The notes: generated by a model not told the origin, from the letters alone. A stretch of DNA of 64,000 nucleotides from an uncultured Lachnospiraceae bacterium (GCA_910577825.1 CAJTOK010000009.1:9722-73721); one strand, 5' to 3'. Positions 1 to 8,961 are shown, counted from the stretch's first letter. Translations and numbers: made by a program.

Positions 1-19
1 TGGCGGCTGTACCGGGCAT
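1..19 (-). CDS. Start of the gene after murD (ftsW/spoVE-like expected), truncated by the window edge
   Basis: After the murD stop the minus strand carries AGGAAGGGGG, then a 10-base spacer, then ATG at 19-17 opening M-P-G-T-A-A. Only six codons are visible, so the product cannot be read. In most Firmicutes dcw clusters ftsW or spoVE follows murD, which is why that identity is expected; it is inference from gene order only. Confidence 0.35.
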
Positions 20-39
20 CCTGCCAATTCCCCCTTCCT

Positions 40-1425
40 CTATTCTGGCAGGCTGTTTACATATTCCTTAAAAAGCCTGCCCCTTTCTTCATAATTCTTA
101 AACATGCCCCAGCTTGCACAGGCAGGGGACAAAAGCACAGCTTCCCCTTCTCCTGCTTCCCTGCTGCTAATCTTTACAGCATCTTCAAGTGAAGAAGCCT
201 TTATTATATTCTGGAATCCTGCACTTAAGGCGGCATCCGCGATTTTATCTGCCGTTGCCCCTATAAGCACAAGGCATTTTACCTTATCACCAAACGAAGC
301 AATCCATTCACCATAAGACGCCTGTTTGTCATATCCCCCGCCAATAACAACGGTTTTTGTTACCATGGCTTCTACTGCTTTTATTGCGGCATCCGGGTTA
401 GTGCCTTTTGAATCATTGTAATACTTTACACCATTTACCTCACGTACAAATTCAATACGGTGCTCTACTGCATTAAACCCTTTTATGGCTTTCCTTATAC
501 AGTCCATTGGCACGCCTGCATGTATTGCCAGGGCTGTGGCTGCCATTACATTTTCATAATTATGCTTCCCTAAAAGCTTCATGTCATGTATGGAACAGAC
601 CCTGGTGCGCCTGCCATCTCTGCCACAGTATATTATATCCCCTTCTTCAAGCCATATCCCCTGCTCTAATATATGCCCGCTGCTGAACCAAAATACATCA
701 GCATTAATACTGCCTGCAATTTTTCTTAAATAAGCATCTTCATAGTTAAGCACACAGATATCCCCCGGCTCCTGGTTCATGGCTATGCGTGCTTTTGTAT
801 CTATATAACATTCCATTGTATGGTGCCTGTCTAAATGGTCAGGTGTAATGTTAAGTATTGCACTTGCCACAGGTTTAAATGAATGGATGGTTTCCAGCTG
901 GAAACTGCTTATCTCTGCAACCGTAACAGATTCATCCCCCATATCCGCCGCATATTCTGTATATGGCATTCCAATATTGCCGACAACATACACATCATCA
1001 AAGTATGTCTTCATTATTTCACCTGTTAATGCTGTGGTAGTAGTCTTACCATTAGTGCCTGTTATGGCAAACACTTTACCCTTCCCGCACACATATGCAA
1101 GCTCAATTTCGCCCCATACAGGTATCCTTTTTGCCTTAAGCTTTAATACAAGCGGCGAATCTATGGGTACTCCGGGGCTTATAACAGCTATATCCACGGT
1201 ATCAAGTATGCCGTCATCTGCTTCGCCAATTACCAGTTTAAAACCTGTCCCTGGAGGAAACCTGGAAAGGACTTCTTCCCTGGAAAGACTGCCATTGCCT
1301 TCAAGAACAATAATTCCTGCCCCTTTCCCGTCCATTGCTTTAACCTTTTTTGAAAGAAGCGATACTGCTGCAACACCGCTTTTGCCTGTACCAGCAACTA
1401 AAAACCTTTTATCATCTAACTGCAT
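40..1425 (-). CDS. murD: UDP-N-acetylmuramoylalanine--D-glutamate ligase MurD
   Basis: This cytoplasmic Mur ligase adds D-glutamate to UDP-MurNAc-L-Ala using ATP, the second amino-acid addition in peptidoglycan precursor synthesis. The ATP-binding loop G-T-N-G-K-T-T-T-T lies near residue 120, followed by the family hallmarks NITPDHLDRH and YNDSKGTNPDA. The length of about 461 residues is normal. I prefer the ATG at 1425 (MQLDDKRFLV) because AGGAG sits four bases before it; an in-frame ATG at 1437 lies upstream of that ribosome binding site. The gene follows mraY by about 57 bases on the same strand as part of the dcw operon. Confidence 0.97.
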   Translation of the reverse strand: MQLDDKRFLVAGTGKSGVAAVSLLSKKVKAMDGKGAGIIVLEGNGSLSREEVLSRFPPGTGFKLVIGEADDGILDTVDIAVISPGVPIDSPLVLKLKAKRIPVWGEIELAYVCGKGKVFAITGTNGKTTTTALTGEIMKTYFDDVYVVGNIGMPYTEYAADMGDESVTVAEISSFQLETIHSFKPVASAILNITPDHLDRHHTMECYIDTKARIAMNQEPGDICVLNYEDAYLRKIAGSINADVFWFSSGHILEQGIWLEEGDIIYCGRDGRRTRVCSIHDMKLLGKHNYENVMAATALAIHAGVPMDCIRKAIKGFNAVEHRIEFVREVNGVKYYNDSKGTNPDAAIKAVEAMVTKTVVIGGGYDKQASYGEWIASFGDKVKCLVLIGATADKIADAALSAGFQNIIKASSLEDAVKISSREAGEGEAVLLSPACASWGMFKNYEERGRLFKEYVNSLPE

Positions 1426-1482
1426 ATTACTCCTCATTCCTTATTTTGTTAATTTACAATATAATTTTATGGCTGTACTTTT

Positions 1483-2463
1483 TTACAGGTATAATGAAAC
1501 AAGCGATATAAGGCACATTACAGCGGTAAATGCGGAAAAAACTGTAACAACCTTTGTTTCTGACCAGCCGCACTGTTCAAAATGGTGGTGTATTGGTGCC
1601 ATCTTAAAGAACCTTCTGCCGCCGCTCAGTTTAAAATAAACCACCTGTATTATCACTGACAGTACCTCTATAAGGTAAACTGCACCAGCAATTACAATAA
1701 ATAATGGCAGTTCCAGCATAAGTGCGGCAGATGATACAAAACCGCCAAGTGCCAGCGAGCCTGTATCACCCATAAACACACTTGCAGGATACACATTATA
1801 AAGCAAAAAGCCCATAAGTGAACCTGCTACTGAAGCAGTAACAGGCGTTATCCCGCTTTTCATGCCAGAAGCAGCAACCGTAAAAAATATTGCAACCAGT
1901 AATGTAACACTTGACGCCAGCCCGTCAAGGCCGTCTGTAAAATTAGTCCCGTTTACAGTCCCAAGCATTACAAAGAATACAAATACTATAAATACTGGCA
2001 GCGGCATTGTTACATAATAACCATTATTTATCCCGCCGGTAAACGGCACCAGAAACCCCGGTTTATAACCAAGCTTTACAAGGTAATAATAAACAAAAAC
2101 CCCCGCCACAGCTGCCTGTAATACTAATTTCTGCAATGGCTTAAGCCCTAGTGAACGTTTCATTACCACCTTGATATAATCATCAAGGAAACCTATCATG
2201 CCAAATCCTGCCGTTGCAAAAAGGACTGGAAGTATCTCACTGTTCCCCTTTGTATACATAAGCGATGTAATTATGGTGCATGCAAGTATAATAATCCCGC
2301 CCATTGTAGGCGTCCCTGCTTTCTTCAGGTGCGCATGCGGGCCGTTATCCCTGACGTACTGTCCAAACTTCATTTTTTTCAGAAAAGGTATTATTATGGG
2401 ACACAACACTACACTTATGGCAAATGCCATAAGCACGGGTATCACCGTACTCATGTAATCCAT
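1483..2463 (-). CDS. mraY: Phospho-N-acetylmuramoyl-pentapeptide transferase MraY
   Basis: This integral membrane enzyme transfers phospho-MurNAc-pentapeptide from UDP to undecaprenyl phosphate, making lipid I. It has about ten hydrophobic segments and the family motifs DDYIK near residue 94, NGTNFTDGLDGLA near 170-180 (catalytic aspartates) and MGDTGSLALGG near 230, with an MAPIHHHFE loop close to the C-terminus. At 326 residues it has the usual Gram-positive length. GGAGG lies six bases before the ATG. It sits between the SpoVD-like PBP and murD, the normal dcw order. Confidence 0.97.
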   Translation of the reverse strand: MDYMSTVIPVLMAFAISVVLCPIIIPFLKKMKFGQYVRDNGPHAHLKKAGTPTMGGIIILACTIITSLMYTKGNSEILPVLFATAGFGMIGFLDDYIKVVMKRSLGLKPLQKLVLQAAVAGVFVYYYLVKLGYKPGFLVPFTGGINNGYYVTMPLPVFIVFVFFVMLGTVNGTNFTDGLDGLASSVTLLVAIFFTVAASGMKSGITPVTASVAGSLMGFLLYNVYPASVFMGDTGSLALGGFVSSAALMLELPLFIVIAGAVYLIEVLSVIIQVVYFKLSGGRRFFKMAPIHHHFEQCGWSETKVVTVFSAFTAVMCLISLVSLYL

Positions 2464-2590
2464 AACCAGCCTCCGTCTGTTTCCTGTAAAGAACAGTATA
2501 ACTACAATTCTCTAATTGTAATCCAACCTCCCTTATAAATCAACCGTATTTTCTAAATTTTTAATTACATCCCCATAAAAATCCCCTGCC

Positions 2591-4384
2591 TTATGGCTCT
2601 TTTGTTTCTTTTTCCGGCACTTTTCCCCTTGTAACCCCGAGATAAGGCAGTGCATCATCTAAAAGCTTTGATATTACTGGTGCTGCTATCTGTCCTCCAT
2701 AGTATATCCCTTCTGGTTCATCTATAAGCACAAGGGCCAGTACAACAGGGTCACTGGCAGGGGCAAACCCAAGGCATGAAGCTATATATTTATTGCTGCT
2801 CCTCGGAAGTTTTTCTGATGTCCCGGTTTTGCCGCCGACTTTATAGCCATCAACGGAAGCTTTGCTTCCGCCGCCTTCTGAAACAACTGTTTCCAGTATT
2901 GCTTTCATTTTTTCAGATGTTTCCCTGGATATTATATTTTCTGCATTATCATATTTAAACTTCCTGACAGCACTTTTATCACTGCTTTCTATGCTTACAC
3001 CAAAATGCGGTGTTACCAGTGTCCCGCCATTTATTACAGCGCTTATTGTTGACAGAAGCCTTACTGGCGTAAGCTGGAATGACTGGCCAAAAGACATTGT
3101 AGCCAGCTCAACAGCACCCACATTTTCCTTTTTGTGCATTATTGTAGCAGCTTCACCAGGCACATCTATGCCGGTCTTTTTTAGTATACCCAGTTTATCC
3201 AGGTATTCAAACATGCCATCTGTGCCAAGCCTTGCCCCTACCTCCATAAAAACAGGGTTACATGAATTTTGTACCCCCTGTACAAATGTTTCACTTCCAT
3301 GCCCTGCAACCTTATGGCATCTTATCCTCCTGTCCTCAACAAGCTTATACCCGGGACAGCTGAATGTATCTGTTTCTTTTACAACCCCTGCTTCAAGTGC
3401 TGATGTTGCAGTAAATACCTTAAATGTAGAACCTGGCTCATATGTGTCACTTACACAGCCATTGCGCCACATTTTATTAAGCTCTTCATTCAGCTTTTCT
3501 GGTGGCAGGTTCTCCTGCCCGTCTATTTCATATGGCTTGTTTAAATCAAATTCTGGTACATTAACCATTGCATATATTTCCCCGTTCTGCGGGTTTAACA
3601 TTATTATCCGTACACTCTTTGCCTTCTTCGCCTCCAGTACATCTTCTGCAGCCTGCTGCGCAAATTTCTGTATATTTATATCAAGGCTTGTATAAAAGCT
3701 GTTCCCAGCCACAGGCTCAATCCTGTCCTCTGCTTTGCCCTCAATCTCAATGCCCCTTGCATTGGTCATTGTAAGTATGCTGCCGTCCTCCCCCTTAAGG
3801 TATGAATCATAACTTACTTCAAGCCCGATAATCCCCTGGTTATCTGCACCTGTAAAACCTATAACCCTTGATGCCAGGTTTCCATATGGGTAATATCTTT
3901 TATAATCCTCATCCACCATTACCCCGTCAAGGCCCATGTCACGGATTTTATCAGATGTCTTCTTGTCAACATTTGACTTTATTCTTTCAATAGAACTTAC
4001 TTTTTCAACCCTTTTACGTACTTTTTCTTCTTCAATGCCAAGTGTCTTTGACAAAACGGATATAACCTTTTCAGGGTCAGTAATCTGGTTGTGTATTACT
4101 GATATTGTGGATACCGGCTTATTGCCAGCAAGCACAACGCCATTCCTGTCATAAATTATGCCCCTCTCAGCTTTAATGCTCCTTTCCCTCTGCTGTACAT
4201 CCTTTGCCTTTGCACCATAATAATCTGCCTTGCCAAGCATTAAATAAGCAAGTCTGCATAGTAACGCAAGTGTTAATATGCAGACCATAACATAAGCAAA
4301 TATAAGCCTTTGTCTTTGCGCCGTCTTACAATTCTTCATAATATAAACTGCCATATATAATTTATTACTATAGCTTATTAACAT
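2591..4384 (-). CDS. Class B penicillin-binding protein, SpoVD/FtsI type
   Basis: A membrane-anchored peptidoglycan transpeptidase with one N-terminal transmembrane helix (about residues 27-49), a PBP dimer domain (about 60-220) and a transpeptidase domain. The active-site motifs are S319-T-F-K322, S374-C-N376 and K519-T-G521. No C-terminal PASTA domain is present; the protein ends soon after the transpeptidase fold. It is the second of two class B PBPs here. By position after the FtsI-like copy it may be the sporulation PBP SpoVD, but vegetative versus spore use cannot be told from sequence. The start is uncertain: none of the three early methionines has a strong ribosome binding site, and MKNCKTAQRQ (residue 16) is a reasonable alternative. 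Confidence 0.9.
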   Translation of the reverse strand: MLISYSNKLYMAVYIMKNCKTAQRQRLIFAYVMVCILTLALLCRLAYLMLGKADYYGAKAKDVQQRERSIKAERGIIYDRNGVVLAGNKPVSTISVIHNQITDPEKVISVLSKTLGIEEEKVRKRVEKVSSIERIKSNVDKKTSDKIRDMGLDGVMVDEDYKRYYPYGNLASRVIGFTGADNQGIIGLEVSYDSYLKGEDGSILTMTNARGIEIEGKAEDRIEPVAGNSFYTSLDINIQKFAQQAAEDVLEAKKAKSVRIIMLNPQNGEIYAMVNVPEFDLNKPYEIDGQENLPPEKLNEELNKMWRNGCVSDTYEPGSTFKVFTATSALEAGVVKETDTFSCPGYKLVEDRRIRCHKVAGHGSETFVQGVQNSCNPVFMEVGARLGTDGMFEYLDKLGILKKTGIDVPGEAATIMHKKENVGAVELATMSFGQSFQLTPVRLLSTISAVINGGTLVTPHFGVSIESSDKSAVRKFKYDNAENIISRETSEKMKAILETVVSEGGGSKASVDGYKVGGKTGTSEKLPRSSNKYIASCLGFAPASDPVVLALVLIDEPEGIYYGGQIAAPVISKLLDDALPYLGVTRGKVPEKETKEP

Positions 4385-4420
4385 TTATGAAAAATATTCC
4401 TGCCAGTGCCTGCCCCCGCA

Positions 4421-6364
4421 TCACTGCCCTGCCACACCATAATCCTTATTGGAAAAGCCGCCCTTTGGTGCTTCAATAAGCCTGCCGTCCTTAGTTGATG
4501 GTAATTTTATCTTTAAAGCCGGGTTTTTCTTGGACTTTTTAACACTTTTGTCCGGATACAGGCCAAGAAACGGAAGTATATCCTTCATTACATCACTTGC
4601 AAATTCCGTTGCATAAATGCTGTGTGGCTGGTCTTCAACATGGGGTTCATCTACAATTACATAAATTACTGCTTCAGGCTTGTCAGCAGGCGTGCAGCCA
4701 ATAAATGAAAGAAGGTAATTGCCCTTTCCCCTTGGCTGTTTCTCAGCAGTACCAGTCTTGCCTCCTATTTCATATCCTTTAACCCCTGCAGGGCTTGCAG
4801 TACCGTCTTTATCTGAAACGGTCTTATATAAATAGTTTCTAAGAATCTTGCTTGTTTCTTCTGTTATAACACGCCTTACAAGCATATTATCATTAGAAGA
4901 AACAACTGCACCTGCTTCGGTATTAATTTCTTTAACCACATGCGGCTGGTAATATGTGCCGCCATTCACTATTGCAGAAAATGCTGCTGCCATCTGTACC
5001 ATTGTAACAGTCTGGCTCTGCCCGAAACTTGAAGTTGCAAGCTGCACAGGCCCCATTGTATTCTCAGTAAAGACTGCACCTGAAGCCTCGCCTGGAAGGT
5101 CTATCCCCGTTTTCCTGCCTAGGCCGAAATTATTAATATAATCTAAGAACTTTGTCTTGCCAAGGCCTTTCCCAAGTGCCATAAGCACATCATTGCATGA
5201 CCATTTAAGCGCCTGGCAGACACTTGTATACCCATGCCCGCCCTTTGCATATGCAACACACCTGATATACCTGTCAGACACCTGCTGCCCGCCGTCACAC
5301 CTGTAATACCTGCCATCAGAAGTCACACCTTCATCCAGTGCAGCCGCCACAGTAAGCGGCTTTAAGGTAGAGCCTGGTTCATATGAATCACTTATACAGT
5401 AGTTCCTCCAGAGTGCATTAAGGTTTTCAAGCTTCTTTTTTTCACTCATCTTCTCAAGCTGGTTTTCAGAATAAAAATCTGACAAATCCCTTGGGTCATT
5501 TAAATTATAGAACGGGTATGATGCCATTGCATATATTTCGCCATTATTGGGGTTCATTATAATACAGCCGATATTCTCAGAACCTATGTTCTTCTCAAAC
5601 TTCTCCATATGCTGCTCAAGTATGCCCTGTATATTAACATCTATTGTAGATACTATTGTGTGGCCATTAACAGCCGGCTTAATAGTACGTACAAGTTCCA
5701 GCCCTGAATCAAAATACCCGTAACTCCTGCCATAAGAACCAGTCAGTGAAGAATTATACTCCTTCTCTATGCCCCATGCACCATCTTCATTGGAATTACA
5801 GAAACCAATTACATCACATGCAACCGTTGAATATGGATAATTCCTTACATATTCTTCCTCAAGCCATACTCCTTTTATATGTTTTTTGTCTTTCTCCTGT
5901 AGTTTTTCAAACTCTTCAACACTGTCTGCGCCAAGATGCCTGAATTTCTTCATTACATAATACTGTGATGAAGGGTTTTTCTTAAGGATTCTCTTAATTT
6001 TGCGGGCCGGTATTCCAAATGCCTTATTTAGTGCATCCATTGTAGGTTCCTGGAATTCTTCATCAGAAAGGAGCAGCTTAGGGTCTATTACAAGGTTATA
6101 GACCTTAATGCTTGTTGCAAGCTTGTTGCCGTTCCTGTCTGTAATGTCACCTCTTTTATATTGTACTACATTGCTTATATAACTCTGCTGCGCAAGTACC
6201 TTCCTCTCATACGCATCACCTTTATTTTTGCCAAGATAGACAATCCTGGCCATAAGCAGGGTAAATGCTATTAATACCATTGCAAATATAAATAAAAGCC
6301 TTGCATACATAAACTTCTTTGCTACACGTACATTTCCTCTTGTATCTGATGCTTTCCTTGCCAT
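4421..6364 (-). CDS. Class B penicillin-binding protein, FtsI-like division transpeptidase
   Basis: Likely the septal transpeptidase that cross-links peptidoglycan with the FtsW glycosyltransferase. A short basic N-terminus precedes one transmembrane helix (about residues 20-45), then a dimerisation domain and the transpeptidase domain with S332-T-L-K335, S389-C-N391 and K536-T-G538. A basic tail of about 50 residues follows. AAGAAGG lies six bases before the ATG. It directly follows the FtsL-like gene (11-base gap), the usual place of ftsI; a second class B PBP follows. No PASTA repeats are seen. Confidence 0.9.
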   Translation of the reverse strand: MARKASDTRGNVRVAKKFMYARLLFIFAMVLIAFTLLMARIVYLGKNKGDAYERKVLAQQSYISNVVQYKRGDITDRNGNKLATSIKVYNLVIDPKLLLSDEEFQEPTMDALNKAFGIPARKIKRILKKNPSSQYYVMKKFRHLGADSVEEFEKLQEKDKKHIKGVWLEEEYVRNYPYSTVACDVIGFCNSNEDGAWGIEKEYNSSLTGSYGRSYGYFDSGLELVRTIKPAVNGHTIVSTIDVNIQGILEQHMEKFEKNIGSENIGCIIMNPNNGEIYAMASYPFYNLNDPRDLSDFYSENQLEKMSEKKKLENLNALWRNYCISDSYEPGSTLKPLTVAAALDEGVTSDGRYYRCDGGQQVSDRYIRCVAYAKGGHGYTSVCQALKWSCNDVLMALGKGLGKTKFLDYINNFGLGRKTGIDLPGEASGAVFTENTMGPVQLATSSFGQSQTVTMVQMAAAFSAIVNGGTYYQPHVVKEINTEAGAVVSSNDNMLVRRVITEETSKILRNYLYKTVSDKDGTASPAGVKGYEIGGKTGTAEKQPRGKGNYLLSFIGCTPADKPEAVIYVIVDEPHVEDQPHSIYATEFASDVMKDILPFLGLYPDKSVKKSKKNPALKIKLPSTKDGRLIEAPKGGFSNKDYGVAGQ

Positions 6365-6375
6365 AAAATACCTTC

Positions 6376-6897
6376 TTAATCCCCTGAACCGGGCACATCT
6401 GCGTATTGTTTTACCATATCGCTCTTCTTATTCTTATATTTATATACCTTATTGCCATCAGCCATAACCATATGGAGCTTTTTTGTTGCACGCTTATATA
6501 TTTCAGCAAGGTCTGTACTTGCAATAATTTCATTGTACTTTATACTATTTTTCTCCTGCTGTTCTTCAATCTCTGCCTGCATTGCAACAACTTCTTTTTT
6601 CATGCTGCGCACCTGGTTCTGTGTATGGATATATGCAAATGCAACAAACATCACAGCACATAAAGCACAAAACATAAATATAAATGACACCAGGTCAATC
6701 CCTGGCATACTTGCCGGCTGCCTTTCCGGACGCCTGCGCGGCCTCTGCCCTGGTACTTCCTGTTCCCTTCTCTTTGGAACAGCATTTAACTGCCTTACTG
6801 TATTTCCATCAATGCCATCATAATAATTTCTTGTATTCCTGGCATGTGTATTCTGCCTGTATTGTCTTCCCACCCGCCGGCCTGATATGTCCGCCAT
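6376..6897 (-). CDS. ftsL: FtsL-like cell division protein
   Basis: A small bitopic protein with an Arg/Gln-rich cytoplasmic N-terminus (about residues 1-65), one transmembrane helix (about 68-92) and an extracytoplasmic coiled coil (about 93-125). This is the architecture of FtsL, which links FtsB/DivIC to the FtsW-FtsI septal synthase. FtsL sequences are poorly conserved, so the call rests on topology and on position between rsmH and ftsI. Of two in-frame ATG codons I choose the second (6897), because the GGAGGG run nearly abuts the first (6903). Confidence 0.75.
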   Translation of the reverse strand: MADISGRRVGRQYRQNTHARNTRNYYDGIDGNTVRQLNAVPKRREQEVPGQRPRRRPERQPASMPGIDLVSFIFMFCALCAVMFVAFAYIHTQNQVRSMKKEVVAMQAEIEEQQEKNSIKYNEIIASTDLAEIYKRATKKLHMVMADGNKVYKYKNKKSDMVKQYADVPGSGD

Positions 6898-6910
6898 ATA
6901 CATCCCTCCT

Positions 6911-7846
6911 CTAATTATGTCTGAAAATTCTTAATTTTGCGCTTTTGGAACGAGGGTTCTGTTCCATCTCCTTTTCACTTGGAATTACAGGCTTTCTGGT
7001 TATTACTTTGCCTTTAGGCACATTCCCGCACACGCACACTGGAAAATCCGGCGGGCATATACATGGGTTCTCTGCTTTGCGGAAAGCCTGTTTTACAATT
7101 CTGTCCTCAAGTGAATGGAACGTAATTATGCAAAATCTTCCGCCAGGCTTTAAAATGTCAACCATGCCATTAATGCTTCCTGAAAGCACATCGAGTTCAT
7201 GGTTTACTTCTATCCTGATTGCCTGGAAAGTTCTTTTAGCAGGGTTCCCGCCCCGCTTTTTAAACTTCATTGGTACAGACTGGCCTGCAATCTCTGCCAG
7301 CCGCCCTGTTGTAAGGATTGGCGATTTTGCACGTTCTGCCACTATATGCTTCGCAATATTCTTAGCAAACTTGTCTTCGCCATAATCCCTTATTATATGA
7401 AACAGCCTGTTTTCAGGGTACGTATTGACAATATCAGCAGCCGTAAGCTCCTGCCTGTTATCCATGCGCATATCAAGTGGTGCATCCATGCGGTATGAAA
7501 AACCTCTTTCTGCTGTGTCAAGCTGGAATGACGAAACCCCTAAATCAAGAAGTATGCCATCAGCCTTTTCAATACCCATCCCATTAAGGGCTGGTACCAT
7601 ATCAGAGTAATTTCCCCTTATAATTTTTACCTTGCTGCCAAACTCCCGCAGCCTTTCTGTGCCTGCCTTTACAGCATCTGCATCCTGGTCAATGCCTATA
7701 TACCGGCCAGCGGCACCAAGCCTTTTACATATCATATAGCCATGCCCTGCCCCGCCCATTGTACCATCTGCATAAATGCCATCCTGTTTTACTGCCAGCC
7801 CCTCCAGGACTTCTTCAGGCATAACCGGCTTATGTACAAATTCCAT
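6911..7846 (-). CDS. rsmH: 16S rRNA (cytosine(1402)-N(4))-methyltransferase RsmH
   Basis: A SAM-dependent enzyme that N4-methylates C1402 in the 16S rRNA decoding centre, long known as MraW in dcw clusters. Visible signatures are the N-terminal HKPVMPEEVLEGL, the SAM loop DGTMGGAGHG, ILLDLGVSSFQLD, and GGRFCIITFHSLEDRIVK toward the C-terminus, with a cysteine-rich CICPPDFPVCVCG stretch near the end. At 311 residues the length is normal. AGGAGG lies just before the ATG. It is the first intact gene of the dcw operon here, because the upstream mraZ is broken. Confidence 0.97.
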   Translation of the reverse strand: MEFVHKPVMPEEVLEGLAVKQDGIYADGTMGGAGHGYMICKRLGAAGRYIGIDQDADAVKAGTERLREFGSKVKIIRGNYSDMVPALNGMGIEKADGILLDLGVSSFQLDTAERGFSYRMDAPLDMRMDNRQELTAADIVNTYPENRLFHIIRDYGEDKFAKNIAKHIVAERAKSPILTTGRLAEIAGQSVPMKFKKRGGNPAKRTFQAIRIEVNHELDVLSGSINGMVDILKPGGRFCIITFHSLEDRIVKQAFRKAENPCICPPDFPVCVCGNVPKGKVITRKPVIPSEKEMEQNPRSKSAKLRIFRHN

Positions 7847-7879
7847 AGCAGCCTCCTGGTCAATGCTGTAAATTGTCTT

Positions 7880-8062
7880 TTAATCCGGCAGCAGTTCCTG
7901 CAGCTTGTCCACAAAAACCTGCCACTTTCGTAACGGATAAGAAAAAGACATCCATCAAGCCTCCGTGTAATAACAAAAGCACTTCCAAGGCTCTGGCGGT
8001 ACTGGACAGGAACGGCCGTTCTGCCCTTTATGCCAATGGTATGTCTTCTCCCCCACTTTCAT
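7880..8062 (-). pseudogene. mraZ: mraZ remnant with two frameshifts and a missing C-terminal half
   Basis: Reading the minus strand from the ATG at 8062, three successive frames give pieces of MraZ, the DNA-binding repressor normally first in the dcw operon. Frame one begins MKVGE; a second frame reads HTIGIKGRTAVPVQYRQ and then FVITRRLDGCLF; a third reads YPLRKWQVFVDKLQELLPD and then stops at 7880. These match the conserved MraZ order (MGEY-HTIDAKGR, LDGCLF, YPL-EW). Intact MraZ is about 143 residues with two similar halves; only the first half remains, followed within about 33 bases by rsmH. Two shifts plus loss of the second half argue against a simple sequencing error. Confidence 0.8.
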
Positions 8063-8075
8063 CCACTTAACAATT

Positions 8076-8104
8076 ATAATATAACTTTCAAGTGAATTTA
8101 GCAA
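8076..8104 (-). promoter_or_regulatory. Candidate sigma-A promoter of the dcw operon
   Basis: On the minus strand TTGCTA (8104-8099) and TATTAT (8081-8076) are separated by 17 bases, about 15 bases upstream of the mraZ remnant. It would drive rsmH and the rest of the division cluster. The -35 box is only a moderate match. Confidence 0.45.
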
Positions 8105-8146
8105 GTATTTTTTATTAAAAATATCACACTAGACCTTTTATATGTT

Positions 8147-8204
8147 TTTGTGGGAATGGCGGGGATGGACGGTTTTCATGCCAGCGCCAGAAATTTCACA
8201 CAAA
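8147..8204. repeat. Imperfect inverted repeat
   Basis: TTTGTG at 8147-8152 pairs with CACAAA at 8199-8204, and the arms continue imperfectly inward (GGCGGGGATGG against CCAGCGCC) around a loop of about 12 bases. It lies in the non-coding stretch between the dcw promoter and the Uma2 gene, immediately beside a second, larger inverted repeat. Confidence 0.4.
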
Positions 8205-8222
8205 GGTACGCTTCCGCTACGG

Positions 8223-8318
8223 TAACCCACGCAACAGTGCATAGTATCCTTATTTTATAAAAGAAACGGCCGTTTCTTTTATAAAATTAAAGACAGGATA
8301 CAAGCACTGGCGGGGTTA
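8223..8318. repeat. Long inverted repeat with a perfect 34-bp palindromic core
   Basis: The core at 8253-8286 is a perfect palindrome centred on AACGGCCGTT, with A/T-rich outer arms. Further paired blocks flank it in register: GTATCCT (8244-8250) with AGGATAC (8295-8301), CAGTGC (8235-8240) with GCACTG (8304-8309), and TAACCC (8223-8228) with GGGTTA (8313-8318). The whole folds into one long hairpin of about 96 bases. It does not have a clean terminator T-run on either side. It could be a MITE-like element, a cruciform site or a structured RNA. Confidence 0.7.
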
Positions 8319-8332
8319 AACAGATTTATAAA

Positions 8333-8361
8333 TTGCAAATACTTATCTAATAATGTATAAT
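8333..8361 (+). promoter_or_regulatory. Sigma-A promoter of the Uma2-like gene
   Basis: TTGCAA at 8333-8338 and TATAAT at 8356-8361 with a 17-base spacer. The -10 box overlaps an upstream in-frame ATG at 8353, so translation from that codon is unlikely and the start at 8401 is supported. Confidence 0.7.
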
Positions 8362-8400
8362 AACAGTACCACAATAAGAAAAATGAAAGGAAGTGTTATT

Positions 8401-8961
8401 ATGGCATTACCAATGCAGGAATTTTACTCCGAAGAAGATTACTACAACATACCTGAAGATACCAGGGCAGAAATAATTGACGGGCAGATTTATTACCAGG
8501 CAGCCCCAAGCAGGGTACACCAGAAAATATTATCCGAACTGCATATTACTATTGGACAATATATAAAATCAAAAGGCGGTTCATGCCAGATTTATCCTGC
8601 GCCATTTTCTGTCAAACTGTTTGAAGACAGGCCAACAATAGTAGAACCAGATATAAGTGTTATATGTGATAACAGTAAATTAACTGACCGTGGCTGTACA
8701 GGTGCACCAGACTGGATTATTGAAATTATATCACCGGGAACTGCAAGCCATGATTATATACACAAGCTTAACCTGTATGCAGATGCGGAGGTACGTGAAT
8801 ACTGGATTGTTGACCCATTAGAACAGACAGTATTTGTATATTACCTTGAAAAAGACAAGTTCAGGGCAGTTGCACATACTTTCCATGACAAAATAAAGGT
8901 TAATATATATAATGATTTATACATTAATTTTCCTGATATTGCTGGTTTGCTATACAATTAA
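8401..8961 (+). CDS. Uma2-family (DUF820) PD-(D/E)XK endonuclease-like protein
   Basis: A 186-residue protein of the Uma2/DUF820 family, whose fold is that of PD-(D/E)XK nucleases; the biological role is not established. Family features seen are the N-terminal YSEEDYYNIPEDTRAEIIDGQIY, VEPDISVICD with the metal-binding aspartate, PDWIIEIISPGT with the glutamate, and VREYWIVDP. AAGGAAG lies seven bases before the ATG at 8401; an upstream in-frame ATG at 8353 falls inside the -10 box. The gene stands alone, convergent with an ANT(6)-like gene, with a shared terminator between them. Such genes are often found as scattered accessory copies. Confidence 0.85.
   Translation: MALPMQEFYSEEDYYNIPEDTRAEIIDGQIYYQAAPSRVHQKILSELHITIGQYIKSKGGSCQIYPAPFSVKLFEDRPTIVEPDISVICDNSKLTDRGCTGAPDWIIEIISPGTASHDYIHKLNLYADAEVREYWIVDPLEQTVFVYYLEKDKFRAVAHTFHDKIKVNIYNDLYINFPDIAGLLYN

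Noticed and set aside
848..1639. Long open frame antisense to murD and mraY
   Set aside because: No ribosome binding site or recognisable domain. It lies fully opposite conserved genes with good coding signatures, so it is a shadow frame. The same applies to long plus-strand frames opposite the PBPs (2862-3695) and rpoD (34314-35045).
6053..6058. GAATTC avoidance as evidence of an active, old EcoRI-type system
   Set aside because: At least one GAATTC site occurs here, inside the FtsI-like gene. I did not count sites against expectation, so no claim about avoidance is made.
8045..8070. TGG-N-repeat sites resembling MraZ boxes
   Set aside because: The two GTGG blocks overlap the first codons of the mraZ remnant, where the ancestral MxxGE coding sequence explains them; only two copies are present.
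8353..8400. Upstream ATG (8353) as the Uma2 start
   Set aside because: It falls on the -10 box of a TTGCAA-17-TATAAT promoter; the ATG at 8401 has AAGGAAG at proper spacing.
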